Of a stretch of 64,000 nucleotides of DNA, positions 16,453 to 25,317 are shown piece after piece. How positions within the stretch are numbered: position 1 is the stretch's first letter; each line of letters starts with the position of its first letter. Source of the DNA: Hymenobacter metallilatus (GTDB lineage: Bacteria > Bacteroidota > Bacteroidia > Cytophagales > Hymenobacteraceae); the NCBI RefSeq assembly GCF_003944705.1, contig NZ_RWIS01000002.1, forward strand, positions 310,001 through 374,000, given 5' to 3'. The notes under the pieces are model-generated. The model searched no databases. It saw only the letters and a list, made by a program, of their open reading frames with translations, and was not told where the DNA came from. The translations under genes were made by a program, and so were the position numbers.

Positions 16453-17541
16453 ATGAAAAGAACCGGCTTGCTCATGCTCATGGGCCTGGGCCTCTTGTCC
16501 GCCACGACAAGCTGCTCCGAAAAACACGAGGAAAAAGAAGAACAGGTAAAGTTCCTAGTCACCAGCCCGCTGCAGAAGGACACGACCATCACCAAGGAGT
16601 ATGTTTCGCAGATCCACGCCTACCAGCACATTGAGGTGCGGGCGTTGGAAAAGGGCTACCTCCAAAAAATTTACGTGGACGAAGGCCAGCGCGTGCAGCA
16701 GGGGCAGCTCATGTTCCAGATTATGCCCATGGTGTATAAGGCTGAGCTGCAACGCTCAAAGGCTGAGGCCAACTATGTGGGCATTGAGTACCAGAACACC
16801 AAGCAGCTGGCCGACAAGAACGTGGTATCGAAAAACGAGCTGGCCCTGGCCCAGGCCAAGCTGGATAAGGCCAATGCCGAGGTCGGGCTGGCCAAAACTC
16901 ACCTCGATTTCACCACCATCCGGGCCCCGTTTACGGGCATGATGGACCACTTCCAGGCCCGGCTTGGCTCCCTCGTGGATGAGGGCGACCTGCTGACCAC
17001 CCTTTCCGACAACAGCAAAATGTGGGTGTACTTCAACGTGCCCGAGGCCGAGTATCTGGCCTATAAAGCCCACGCCCCCGCCGACGACAAAACCCGGGTA
17101 AAGCTGCTGATGGCCAACAATGAGGTGTTCAAGTATCCCGGCGTGGTACAAACCATCGAGGCCGACTTCAACAACGAAACCGGCAACATTGCTTTCCGGG
17201 CCACCTTTCCCAACCCCGACGGCCTGCTGCGCAACGGCGAAACCGGCTCGGTGCTGATGACCGTGCCGCTCAAAAACGCCGTCATCATCCCGCAGAAAGC
17301 CACCTTCGAGGTGCTCGAAAAGAAGTTTGTGTACGTGGTGGATGCCCAGAACAGGGTACACCAGCGGGAAGTAACCGTGGCCTCCGAAATGCCCGACCTC
17401 TACATCATCTCGGCGGGCCTCAAAGCCTCCGACAAGCTCATGCTCGAGGGCATCCGCAAGGTGAAGGACGGCGACAGAATCAGCTTCACCTATCAGGAGC
17501 CGAAGTCGGTGATTTCGCACCTGAAAGTGTATTCGGAATAG
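16453..17541 (+). CDS. RND efflux periplasmic adaptor (MexA/AcrA type)
   Basis: 362-residue membrane fusion protein. The lipoprotein-type N-terminus is MKRTGLLMLMGLGLLSATTSCSEK (lipobox ATTSC). Then come the split lipoyl domain (EVRALEKGYLQKIYVDEGQRVQQGQLMF), an alpha-helical hairpin (about residues 95-140), the second lipoyl half (IRAPFTGMMDHFQARLGSLV) and beta-barrel and membrane-proximal domains. It links the inner-membrane pump and the outer-membrane channel encoded next. The stop overlaps the first base of a palindromic repeat in the gap before the pump gene. It is the first gene of the three-gene efflux operon. Confidence 0.94.
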   Translation: MKRTGLLMLMGLGLLSATTSCSEKHEEKEEQVKFLVTSPLQKDTTITKEYVSQIHAYQHIEVRALEKGYLQKIYVDEGQRVQQGQLMFQIMPMVYKAELQRSKAEANYVGIEYQNTKQLADKNVVSKNELALAQAKLDKANAEVGLAKTHLDFTTIRAPFTGMMDHFQARLGSLVDEGDLLTTLSDNSKMWVYFNVPEAEYLAYKAHAPADDKTRVKLLMANNEVFKYPGVVQTIEADFNNETGNIAFRATFPNPDGLLRNGETGSVLMTVPLKNAVIIPQKATFEVLEKKFVYVVDAQNRVHQREVTVASEMPDLYIISAGLKASDKLMLEGIRKVKDGDRISFTYQEPKSVISHLKVYSE

Positions 17542-17621
17542 TTGTCAGTTGCTGGTTGTCAGTTGTTAGCTCGCTCTGGGCTTCCGTGCGAACTGACAAC
17601 TGACAACCAGCAACTGACAAC
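17541..17621. repeat. GTTGTCAGTTG palindromic repeat inside efflux operon
   Basis: The 26-nt arm 17541-17566 is exactly reverse-complementary to 17596-17621. Built from GTTGTCAGTTG/GCTGGTTGTCAGTTG units, it belongs to the same family as the repeats at 46117-46243 and 52917-53002. It fills the gap between adaptor and pump genes, where a strong mRNA hairpin could alter expression of the downstream genes. Confidence 0.85.
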
Positions 17622-17635
17622 TGAACTCATCAGCT

Positions 17636-20600
17636 ATGTTCAGTAAATTCATTCGCCGACCCGTGTTTGCCATCGTTATTTCGGTGGTAATTCTATTCCT
17701 GGGTGTTCTGGCAATTAATACGTTGCCCACGTCCCAGTTTCCCGAGATTTCGCCGCCGATGGTGATGGTGAGCACGGCGTATCCGGGTGCCAGCGCCAAG
17801 GTGCTCACCGAATCGGTGCTGATTCCGCTGGAGCAGGCCATTAATGGCGTGCCGGGCATGAAGTACATGACCTCCGACGCCGTATCGGCCGGCGAGGCCA
17901 ACATTCAGATTGTGTTCAACCTGGGCACCGACCCCGAGCAGGCGGTGGTGAACGTGAATACGCGCATTGCCCAGATTCTGAACCGCCTGCCGGTGCTGGT
18001 GCAGCGCGAGGGCGTGGTGGTGAACCGCGTGGTGCCCAACATGCTCATGTACGTCAACCTCTACAGCAAAGACAAGAATACCGACATGCGGTACCTCTTC
18101 AACTTTGCCGGGGTGAACATGCTGCCCGAAATCCAGCGCATTGATGGCGTAGGCCGGGCCAGCATTCTGGGCAGCCGCCAGTACGCCATGCGCGTGTGGC
18201 TGAAGCCGGACCGCATGCGGGCCTACAACCTGTCGGTGGACGACGTGATGGAGGCCCTCAACGACCAGAGCGTGATTGGCTCGCCGGGCCGCATCGGCCG
18301 CTCCGACGGCAAGGAGGCCTCGGCGCTGGAATACGTGCTGACCTACAAAGGCCGCTTCAACGACGTAGAGGAGTACAAGAACGTCATCATCAAGGCCAAC
18401 GCCAACGGCGAAACCCTGCGCCTCAAGGACGTGGCCAACGTGGAGCTGGGCTCGGAATTCTACGACATCTACTCCAACCTCGACGGCTACCCTTCGGCGG
18501 CCATCATGCTCAAGCAAACCTACGGCTCCAACGCCCTCGACGTGATTAAAAGCGTGAAGGCCAAGCTGGAGGAGCTGAAGAAAACTATGCCCCCCGGCAT
18601 GGACTACAAGATCAGCTACGACGTGTCGAACTTCCTCGACGCCTCCACCGAAAACGTGGTGCACACCCTACGCGACGCCTTTATTCTGGTGGCCCTGGTG
18701 GTGTTCCTGTTCCTGGGTGACTGGCGCTCCACGCTGATTCCCATTATTGCCGTGCCGGTGTCGTTGGTGGGCGCGTTCATGGCCATGCAGGCGTTCGGGC
18801 TCACCATCAACATGATTACCCTGTTTGCCTTGGTGCTAGCCATCGGGATTGTGGTGGATGACGCCATTGTGGTGGTGGAAGCAGTGCACGCCAAGATGGA
18901 GGAAAAGCACCTCTCACCCTACGGCGCGGTGCGCGAGGTAATCGGCGAAATCAGCGGGGCTATTATTGCCATTACCATCCTGATGACGGCCGTGTTCGTA
19001 CCGGTGGCTTTCATGAGCGGGCCGGTGGGCATTTTCTACCGCCAGTTCTCGATTACCATGGCCGCCAGCATCGTCATTTCGGGCATCGTGGCCCTGACGC
19101 TGACGCCGGTGCTCTGCGCCATGATTCTGAAGAACACCCACGGCCAGCCCCGCAAGAAAACGCCTATCAACCGGTTTATCGACTGGTTTAACCGCGGCTT
19201 CGAGCGCCTGACCGGCCGCTACACCAACGTGCTGGAAAAGGTGGTGGACCGCCGCGTGCTCACTTTCGCGGTGCTCATTGCCTTCGGGCTGGGCATCTTC
19301 GGCATCTCCACTACTCTGCCCTCGGGCTTTATTCCGGCCGAAGATCAGGGCATGATTTACGCCGTGCTCCAGACGCCGCCCGGCTCCACCCTGGAGCGCA
19401 CCAACGACCTGTCGCAGCGCCTCCAAAAGCTGGCCGAGAAAGTGCCCGGCATCGAAAGTATTTCCACGCTGGCCGGCTACGAGATTCTGACCGAAGGCCG
19501 CGGCTCCAACGCTGGTACCTGCATCATCAGCCTCAAGCCGTGGTCGGAGCGCAAAGAGTCGGTGCACGACGTGATTCTGGCCCTGGAAGAGAAGGCCAAG
19601 GAAATTCCCGGCGCAACCATCGAGTTCTTCGAGCCACCAGCAGTACCCGGCTACGGCGCGGCGGGCGGCTTCCAGCTTCAGCTGCTCGATAAAACCGCCA
19701 CCGGCGACTACAAGGCCCTGGAAAAAGTGAACGAGGAGTTCATGGCCGCCCTCAAAAAGCGCAAGGAGCTGAGCGGGCTGTTCACCTTCTTCTCGGCCAA
19801 CTATCCGCAGTACGAGCTGCAGATTGACAACCAGCTGGCCATGCAGAAGGGCGTGAGTATCGGCAACGCCATGAACACACTGAGCATCATGGTAGGCTCC
19901 ACCTACGAGCTGGGCTTCATCAAGTACCAGCGCTTCTTTAAGGTGTTCGTGCAGGCCTCGCCCGAGTACCGCCGCCTGCCCAAAGACATTCTGGACCTCT
20001 GGGTGAAGAATGACAAAGGCGAGATGGTGCCGATGTCGGCCTTCATGAAGATTGTGAAGGGCCAGGGGGCCAACGAAATCAACCGCTACAACATGTACCC
20101 CACGGCCTCCATCCGCGGCGACGCCTCCCAGGGCTACAGCTCGGGCGAGGCCATCAAGGCCGTGCAGGAAGTGGCCGCCAAAACCCTGCCCCGCGGCTAC
20201 GACATCGACTGGGGCGGGCTGTCGAAGGACGAGGTGAGCCGCGGCAACGAGGCTATCTACATCTTCCTGGTGGTGATTGTGTTCGTGTACCTGGTGCTGG
20301 CCGCGCAGTATGAGAGCTTCCTGCTGCCGCTGTCGGTGATTCTAAGCTTGCCGGCCGGTATTTTTGGCTCCTTTCTGCTCATCAAAACCATGGGCCTGGC
20401 CAACAACATCTACGCCCAGGTGGGGCTGGTGATGCTGGTGGGTTTGCTGGGCAAGAACGCCGTGCTGATTGTGGAGTTTGCAGTGCAGAAGCACGAGGAA
20501 GGCATGACGGTGCGCGAGGCGGCCATTGAAGGCGCCAAAGTGCGTTTCCGCCCCATTCTGATGACCTCCTTCGCTTTCATTGCCGGCCTGATTCCGCTGG

Positions 20601-20833
20601 TACTAGCCCACGGCGCGGGGGCCATCGGCAACCGCACCATTGGCACGGCGGCGCTGGGCGGGATGCTGTTTGGTACCGTGTTCGGAGTGCTCATCGTGCC
20701 CGGTTTGTACTACGTGTTCGGTACCCTGTCCGCCGGCCGCAAGCTGATCAGTGACGAAAACGAGAATCCGCTGTCGGAATTCGAGCCCCATGTATTAGTT
20801 GATGAAGAAATTCCGAGCCATGCCCATGCGTAA
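17636..20833 (+). CDS. RND efflux pump, HAE1 family (AcrB/MexB type)
   Basis: 1065-residue inner-membrane proton-driven drug exporter. The N-terminus FIRRPVFAIVISVVILFLG is the first membrane helix; the large periplasmic porter loop follows. The helix with IGIVVDDAIVVVEAV carries the two proton-relay Asp residues, and GPVGIFYRQFSITMAASIVISG and the second-half membrane bundle (AAQYESFLLPLSVILSLPAGI, GLLGKNAVLIVEFA with the relay Lys) are standard. Length and motif order are normal for AcrB homologues. The 3' end overlaps the outer-membrane channel gene by about 32 nt, indicating translational coupling. Confidence 0.97.
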   Translation: MFSKFIRRPVFAIVISVVILFLGVLAINTLPTSQFPEISPPMVMVSTAYPGASAKVLTESVLIPLEQAINGVPGMKYMTSDAVSAGEANIQIVFNLGTDPEQAVVNVNTRIAQILNRLPVLVQREGVVVNRVVPNMLMYVNLYSKDKNTDMRYLFNFAGVNMLPEIQRIDGVGRASILGSRQYAMRVWLKPDRMRAYNLSVDDVMEALNDQSVIGSPGRIGRSDGKEASALEYVLTYKGRFNDVEEYKNVIIKANANGETLRLKDVANVELGSEFYDIYSNLDGYPSAAIMLKQTYGSNALDVIKSVKAKLEELKKTMPPGMDYKISYDVSNFLDASTENVVHTLRDAFILVALVVFLFLGDWRSTLIPIIAVPVSLVGAFMAMQAFGLTINMITLFALVLAIGIVVDDAIVVVEAVHAKMEEKHLSPYGAVREVIGEISGAIIAITILMTAVFVPVAFMSGPVGIFYRQFSITMAASIVISGIVALTLTPVLCAMILKNTHGQPRKKTPINRFIDWFNRGFERLTGRYTNVLEKVVDRRVLTFAVLIAFGLGIFGISTTLPSGFIPAEDQGMIYAVLQTPPGSTLERTNDLSQRLQKLAEKVPGIESISTLAGYEILTEGRGSNAGTCIISLKPWSERKESVHDVILALEEKAKEIPGATIEFFEPPAVPGYGAAGGFQLQLLDKTATGDYKALEKVNEEFMAALKKRKELSGLFTFFSANYPQYELQIDNQLAMQKGVSIGNAMNTLSIMVGSTYELGFIKYQRFFKVFVQASPEYRRLPKDILDLWVKNDKGEMVPMSAFMKIVKGQGANEINRYNMYPTASIRGDASQGYSSGEAIKAVQEVAAKTLPRGYDIDWGGLSKDEVSRGNEAIYIFLVVIVFVYLVLAAQYESFLLPLSVILSLPAGIFGSFLLIKTMGLANNIYAQVGLVMLVGLLGKNAVLIVEFAVQKHEEGMTVREAAIEGAKVRFRPILMTSFAFIAGLIPLVLAHGAGAIGNRTIGTAALGGMLFGTVFGVLIVPGLYYVFGTLSAGRKLISDENENPLSEFEPHVLVDEEIPSHAHA

Positions 20834-22262
20834 GAAACGCCTCTACCAGGGCCTCAGCGCCGCCCTGTTGGCACTGACGGTGGGCGCGTGCAAAATGCCC
20901 GAGCTGGCCACCAAAGCCACCGGCCGGCCGGTACCCGCCGCCTACGCCGCCACCACCCAGGACAGCACCAACACCGCCCGCAACCAGTGGCGGCAATTTT
21001 TCACCGACCCTAACCTCGTCGGGCTGATTGACACCGCCTTGCAGCGCAACCAGGACTTGAACATCTCGCTCCAGGAAATCCAGATTGCCCGCAACGAGGT
21101 GCAGATCCGCAAGGGCGAGTACCTGCCCTTCGTGGGGCTAGGGGCCAAGGCCGAGGCCGAGCGGCCCAGCCGCAACACGTTGCAAGGGGCCACCGAAGAA
21201 GCCATCCGCATCCAGCCCGAGCACCGCAACCCCGATCCGCTCCAGAACTACCAGATTGGGGCGTTTGCCTCCTGGGAAGTGGACATCTGGCACAAGCTGC
21301 GCAACGCCCGCAAGTCGGCTGCCCTGCGCTACCTGGCTACGGTGGAAGGCCGCAACTTTACCATCACCAACCTGATTGCCGAAATAGCCACCTCCTACTA
21401 CGAGCTGCTGGCCCTGGACAACCAGCTGGCCATCGTGCGCCAGAACATTGAGCTGCAAACCAACGCTTTGGAGCTGGTGAAGCTGCAAAAAGACGCGGCC
21501 CGCACTACCGAGCTAGCCGTGCAGCGCTTTGAGGCCCAGCTGCACAACACCCGCAGCCTGCAATACGGCATCCAGCAGCGCATCACCGAAACCGAAAACC
21601 GCCTCAACTTCCTGGCCGGCCGCTACCCGCAGCCGATTACACGCAATGCCGCGGCGTTCAACGAACTGTTGCCCGCCCCGGTGCAGGCCGGCGTGCCGGC
21701 CCAGCTGCTGCAAAACAGGCCCGATATCCGGCAGGCCGAGCAGCAGCTGGCCGCCGCCAAGCTCGATATCCAGATTGCCCGGGCCAATTTCTACCCGGCA
21801 CTGCGCATCACGGGTGGGGCCGGGTTCGGGGCCTTCAAGCCCGGGCTGCTGTTCACCACGCCCGAAAGTATGCTCTACTCCCTGGCCGGTGATTTGGTGG
21901 CCCCGCTGGTAAACCGCAACGGCATCAAGGCCGTGTACGGCAACGCCAACGCCCTCCAGATTCAGGCCGCTTACAACTACGAGCGCACCATCCTGAACGC
22001 CTACGTGGAAGTAGCCAATCAGCTGTCGGGCATCCGCAACCTCCAGCTGAGCTACGACGAAAAAGCCCGGCAGGTGCAGGCCCTCAACCAGTCCGTTACC
22101 ATCTCCAACAGCCTGTTTCGCTCGGCCCGCGCCGACTACACCGAAGTCCTCTTCACCCAGCGCGACGCCCTGGAATCGAAGTTCGACCTCGTAGAAACCC
22201 GGATGCGGCAGCTCAACGCCTCCGTGAACGTGTATCGGGCCCTGGGCGGCGGCTGGCGGTAA
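20802..22262 (+). CDS. RND efflux outer-membrane channel (OprM/NodT type)
   Basis: 486-residue TolC-like channel, a lipoprotein by its N-terminus (LLALTVGACKMPELATKATG). It contains the two OEP repeats, with long helical hairpins such as QRNQDLNISLQEIQIARNEV and LAVQRFEAQLHNTRSLQYGI, the VPAQLLQNRPDIRQAEQQLAAA motif that is diagnostic of the OprM/NodT group, and a GGGWR C-terminus. It trimerises in the outer membrane and docks to the adaptor. Several ATGs are possible (20802, 20820, 20826); all lie inside the pump gene and keep the lipobox. It is the last gene of the operon and is followed by a terminator. Confidence 0.93.
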   Translation: MKKFRAMPMRKKRLYQGLSAALLALTVGACKMPELATKATGRPVPAAYAATTQDSTNTARNQWRQFFTDPNLVGLIDTALQRNQDLNISLQEIQIARNEVQIRKGEYLPFVGLGAKAEAERPSRNTLQGATEEAIRIQPEHRNPDPLQNYQIGAFASWEVDIWHKLRNARKSAALRYLATVEGRNFTITNLIAEIATSYYELLALDNQLAIVRQNIELQTNALELVKLQKDAARTTELAVQRFEAQLHNTRSLQYGIQQRITETENRLNFLAGRYPQPITRNAAAFNELLPAPVQAGVPAQLLQNRPDIRQAEQQLAAAKLDIQIARANFYPALRITGGAGFGAFKPGLLFTTPESMLYSLAGDLVAPLVNRNGIKAVYGNANALQIQAAYNYERTILNAYVEVANQLSGIRNLQLSYDEKARQVQALNQSVTISNSLFRSARADYTEVLFTQRDALESKFDLVETRMRQLNASVNVYRALGGGWR

Positions 22263-22283
22263 CTTCCGGCGAGTAGCATACAG

Positions 22284-22332
22284 AAAACCCTCCCGCTCCT
22301 GGCAATTCCTGCCGGGGGCGGGAGGGTTTTTT
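22284..22332 (+). terminator. Terminator of efflux operon
   Basis: A 13-bp stem (AAAACCCTCCCGC / GCGGGAGGGTTTT) followed by more T residues, 22 bp after the channel stop codon. Confidence 0.88.
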
Positions 22333-22403
22333 CGTGCGCAGAATGGTATAGCCGACTGTGCCCGGAAATACCGTACTTCCGGCTGGTTTTCAGTGAATAC
22401 CAC

Positions 22404-23591
22404 ATGAGAAAGTTTCGACTAGCCAGCGCGTTATTGGGGGCTTTGACCTTGGGCGGGTACATGGCCCCGGCGCAATCCAACGGTTCATTTCATACCCTGG
22501 ATGGCCGCACGCTCCGCCCCGCCGACATCGACCGAACTGTGCGGCAGCTGATGGACTCGGCGCGGGTACCGGGGCTGGCGGTGGCCTTGCTGGAAAAAAA
22601 CCGGGTGCGGTATCTGCGCACCTTCGGCTACCGCAACGTGGCCGAAAAAGCCCCGCTGGAGCCCAACACGGCCATGTATGGGGCCTCTTTGAGCAAAGCC
22701 GTGTTTGCCTGCCTGGTGATGCAGCTGGTGCAGGCCGGCCAGCTCAACCTCGACCGGCCGCTCTATGAGTACCTGGGCAGACCCATTCCGGAGCTGGCCG
22801 GGTGGCAGGATTTGGCCGGCGACGAGCGGTGGCGCCAGCTTACGGCCCGCATGGCCCTTACCCACACCACCGGCCTGCCCAACTGGCGCTGGATTGAGCC
22901 CGACAAAAAGCTGCGCTTCAAATTCGAGCCCGGAGCCCGCTACGGCTACTCCGGTGAGGGCTTGCAGCTACTGCAGCTGGCCGTGGAAGCCGTCAGCGGC
23001 AAAAGCCTGCTCCAGTTGAGTGAGGAGCAACTGTGGCGACCCTTGCAGCTCACCGGCAGCAGCTACGTATGGCGGCCGCAGTTCGAGGCCAACTATGCCC
23101 TGGGCTACGACGAAGAGGGCCAGCCGCTGGCAAAGCGCCGCCGCACTAAGGCCCAGGCCGCCGGCTCCCTGGAAACCACTCCCGCCGACTACGCCGCGTT
23201 TCTGGCCGCCCTCATGCAGGGCCGGGTGCTGCCGCCGGCCACCCTCACCGAAATGACCCGCCCCCAGGTGCGTATTCCCTATATAGCACAGTTTGGGCCG
23301 CTGGCTACCGTAGCCGCCCCCGACAGCAACCGCACCATTGGGCTGGCCTACGGGCTGGGTTGGGGCGTGTTTCAGTCGCCTTACGGGCCGGCCTACTTCA
23401 AGGAGGGCCACGACGACGGCTGGGAAAACCACAGCGTAGTATTTCCCAAGCAGAAAAAAGCCCTGCTGCTGCTAGGCAACAGCTCCAACGCCGATAAAAT
23501 ATTCCGGTCTTTGCTGGTGCAGCTGCTCGGCGACCAAAGCACACCCTGGCAGTGGGAAGGCTACGTGCCCTACACTTACACTGAAAAATAG
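22404..23591 (+). CDS. Serine hydrolase, class C beta-lactamase family (S12)
   Basis: 395 residues with signal peptide (MRKFRLASALLGALTLGGYMAPAQ). S-x-x-K is seen as SLSK near residue 95 and the Tyr motif as YSG near residue 180 (RYGYSGEGLQLLQLAVE); MALTHTTGLPNW is a typical S12 conserved block. Near the C-terminus HDDGWENHS occupies the position of the third motif. Members act as DD-peptidases, esterases or peptide hydrolases in the periplasm; true beta-lactamase activity cannot be inferred. It starts at ATG 22404, 72 bp after the efflux-operon terminator, so it is probably a separate unit. Confidence 0.9.
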   Translation: MRKFRLASALLGALTLGGYMAPAQSNGSFHTLDGRTLRPADIDRTVRQLMDSARVPGLAVALLEKNRVRYLRTFGYRNVAEKAPLEPNTAMYGASLSKAVFACLVMQLVQAGQLNLDRPLYEYLGRPIPELAGWQDLAGDERWRQLTARMALTHTTGLPNWRWIEPDKKLRFKFEPGARYGYSGEGLQLLQLAVEAVSGKSLLQLSEEQLWRPLQLTGSSYVWRPQFEANYALGYDEEGQPLAKRRRTKAQAAGSLETTPADYAAFLAALMQGRVLPPATLTEMTRPQVRIPYIAQFGPLATVAAPDSNRTIGLAYGLGWGVFQSPYGPAYFKEGHDDGWENHSVVFPKQKKALLLLGNSSNADKIFRSLLVQLLGDQSTPWQWEGYVPYTYTEK

Positions 23592-23863
23592 TAGCCAACC
23601 CACATTGCAAACTATAGCCAGCAACTAGGTGGTGTGAACAGTCACGTAGTCAAAAACGTTGGGTGGGCATGTGGCGCGTCAAGCTAGTGTGTGGGGGTCA
23701 GGGGTGGTTGACTCGTTGGAGAGTGGCTACACAATTGGCTGCAGCTAGCCATACCGATTGGCCGGACGATATATGTACTGGAGGGCTATGGGCCAAAATT
23801 CAGGTTACACCATTGAGGAAACCGCCACAGTGCCCTTAACTCCCAGGTTGGCGAGTTGGAGGC

Positions 23864-24577
23864 CTATGCGACTCGTTTGGCTTCGCAAGCCGGAATCCAG
23901 ACACCTTCGTGGCAGCTGCTGCACTCGGCGTGCTCACCTTTGGCCAGAGGTTGCACGTGGCCGCAACAGGCACAGGCGTACGCGCCGGCCTGCTCCACGC
24001 GGTGGCGCTTATCGGCTTTGCGCTCAGGTAATATGGGCAGACCGGGCCGTACGTCGGCGTCCTCGAAAAAATACACACTTACGTCGCCGGTAGCCTCAAT
24101 ATAAGCCCGGCGCACCTGGCCCAGATGCTCAATCTGCTGCTTGCGTAATTCCCCAAACAGCTCCTTTTGGGTAATATTCTGCTTGTTGAAGTTGGGGAGA
24201 TTAATTTCTCCGTTTTCCACCAGCAGCACCGGGGCACCTTCCAGCCAGTCAGAAAACTTTGGAAATTTCTCGGTGAGCCAGTTGAACAGCAGGTACAGCC
24301 CCGATACTACTCCGAACACTACGGCCGCGTGCAGCAGTGGCGTATCGTGGTAGAGCATGGCGTCGCCGGCCGCCGAGCCCAGGGCCAGAATAATGCTCAG
24401 CTCGAAGATGGACAGCTGCCGCACCCCACGCCGGCCCGTTACGCGCAGGGCTCCTAAAATCATCAGATAAGTAAGCAGGCAGCGTACTCCCACTTCCAGC
24501 AGAAACAGCGGGGGAGTCTCGTCGGAAAAGAGGATGCGGTTCCAGTCGAAAGGCTGAACGTCGGCGGCAAGTAGCAT
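23864..24577 (-). CDS. DUF421 (YetF-like) membrane protein with C-terminal zinc ribbon
   Basis: 237 residues. Three membrane helices lie in the first 100 residues (LFLLEVGVRCLLTYLMILGAL, FELSIILALGSAAGD, HAAVVFGVVSGLYLLF), followed by the soluble DUF421 domain (LEGAPVLLVENGEINLPNFNK, ELRKQQIEHLGQVRRAYIEATGDVSVYF). The family includes YetF/YcaP, of poorly known function, linked in other bacteria to envelope or spore traits. Unusually, the tail has CACCGHVQPLAKGEHAECSSC, a four-cysteine arrangement that could bind zinc. It lies 73 bp downstream of a codirectional GNAT gene. Confidence 0.88.
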   Translation of the reverse strand: MLLAADVQPFDWNRILFSDETPPLFLLEVGVRCLLTYLMILGALRVTGRRGVRQLSIFELSIILALGSAAGDAMLYHDTPLLHAAVVFGVVSGLYLLFNWLTEKFPKFSDWLEGAPVLLVENGEINLPNFNKQNITQKELFGELRKQQIEHLGQVRRAYIEATGDVSVYFFEDADVRPGLPILPERKADKRHRVEQAGAYACACCGHVQPLAKGEHAECSSCHEGVWIPACEAKRVA

Positions 24578-24650
24578 AGGCGGAGGGTAACCACAGGAAA
24601 ATGATTACCCATCTAACGCAGCGCCCGGCCTGGCCGTTGACCAGGCGACA

Positions 24651-25148
24651 CTATTCGGGCCAGTCGTGGGGGCCCGGGGGCGGGGCCAGGGGCAACACCA
24701 GGTGGTAAGTGGAAGGTGCAAAGCCCATAGCCGCCCAGAAGCGGCGCCCTACTTCGTTGGCTACGGCAACCTGCAGCTCCAGGTGGTCGGCGCCTTCCTG
24801 CTGCAGCCAGTGCCTGGCCGTAAGAAACAGCTCCCGCCCAATACCCAACCGGCGGAAGGGCAGGCGTACCATGGTTTCGGCAATGTAGCCGCGGCGCTTG
24901 TAATGCATACCCCGGTTGCCGTGCTGGTACATGGCAATCAGTAATCCGGCCAGGCCATCCGGGGTATCGGCCACAAAAAAGCGCGTATACGGCTCCCGCA
25001 GCCGGTGTAGTAGTGCCTGTTTCAACTCCACCTCCGCCATGCGGTGGTAGCCGAAAACAGGGTGGTACTGCTCGTGCGAATCCATCAGCTCACACCAAAG
25101 ACGGTACACGGCGTGCAGGTCGGAGCGGGTAGCCGGACGAATGATCAT
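24651..25148 (-). CDS. GNAT family N-acetyltransferase
   Basis: 165-residue single-domain acetyltransferase. It begins MIIRPATRSDLHAVYRLW, the classic GNAT alpha-1 start, and has the acetyl-CoA pyrophosphate loop in VRLPFRRLGIGRELFLTARHW (R-x-x-G-I-G) and a C-terminal FWAAMGFAPSTYHLVLPL strand pair. The substrate is unknown. It is probably cytoplasmic. It lies between an aldo/keto reductase gene (upstream) and the DUF421 gene (downstream), all on the minus strand, with a palindromic repeat separating it from the reductase. Confidence 0.9.
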   Translation of the reverse strand: MIIRPATRSDLHAVYRLWCELMDSHEQYHPVFGYHRMAEVELKQALLHRLREPYTRFFVADTPDGLAGLLIAMYQHGNRGMHYKRRGYIAETMVRLPFRRLGIGRELFLTARHWLQQEGADHLELQVAVANEVGRRFWAAMGFAPSTYHLVLPLAPPPGPHDWPE

Positions 25149-25240
25149 GAGGGGAAAAAAAGCGGGCGAAGCGGTAAGATGCGGACAGATGGCGGAAAAC
25201 CCACAGGTGACCGGCGAAAGAAGTGCCGCAACATCTGTTG

Positions 25241-25309
25241 TTCCGGCGAAGCAGGAATCTGGGGTTCACCTCCTGGCGGTTGTTTACCCAGATTCCTGCT
25301 TCGTCGGAA
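25241..25309. repeat. Palindromic repeat, 23-nt arms
   Basis: TTCCGGCGAAGCAGGAATCTGGG (from 25241) is repeated inverted as CCCAGATTCCTGCTTCGTCGGAA (ending 25309), with one mismatch and a loop of about 23 nt. It lies 8 bp after the aldo/keto reductase stop, in the position of a terminator, without a T run. Confidence 0.8.
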
Positions 25310-25317
25310 TGATAGGC

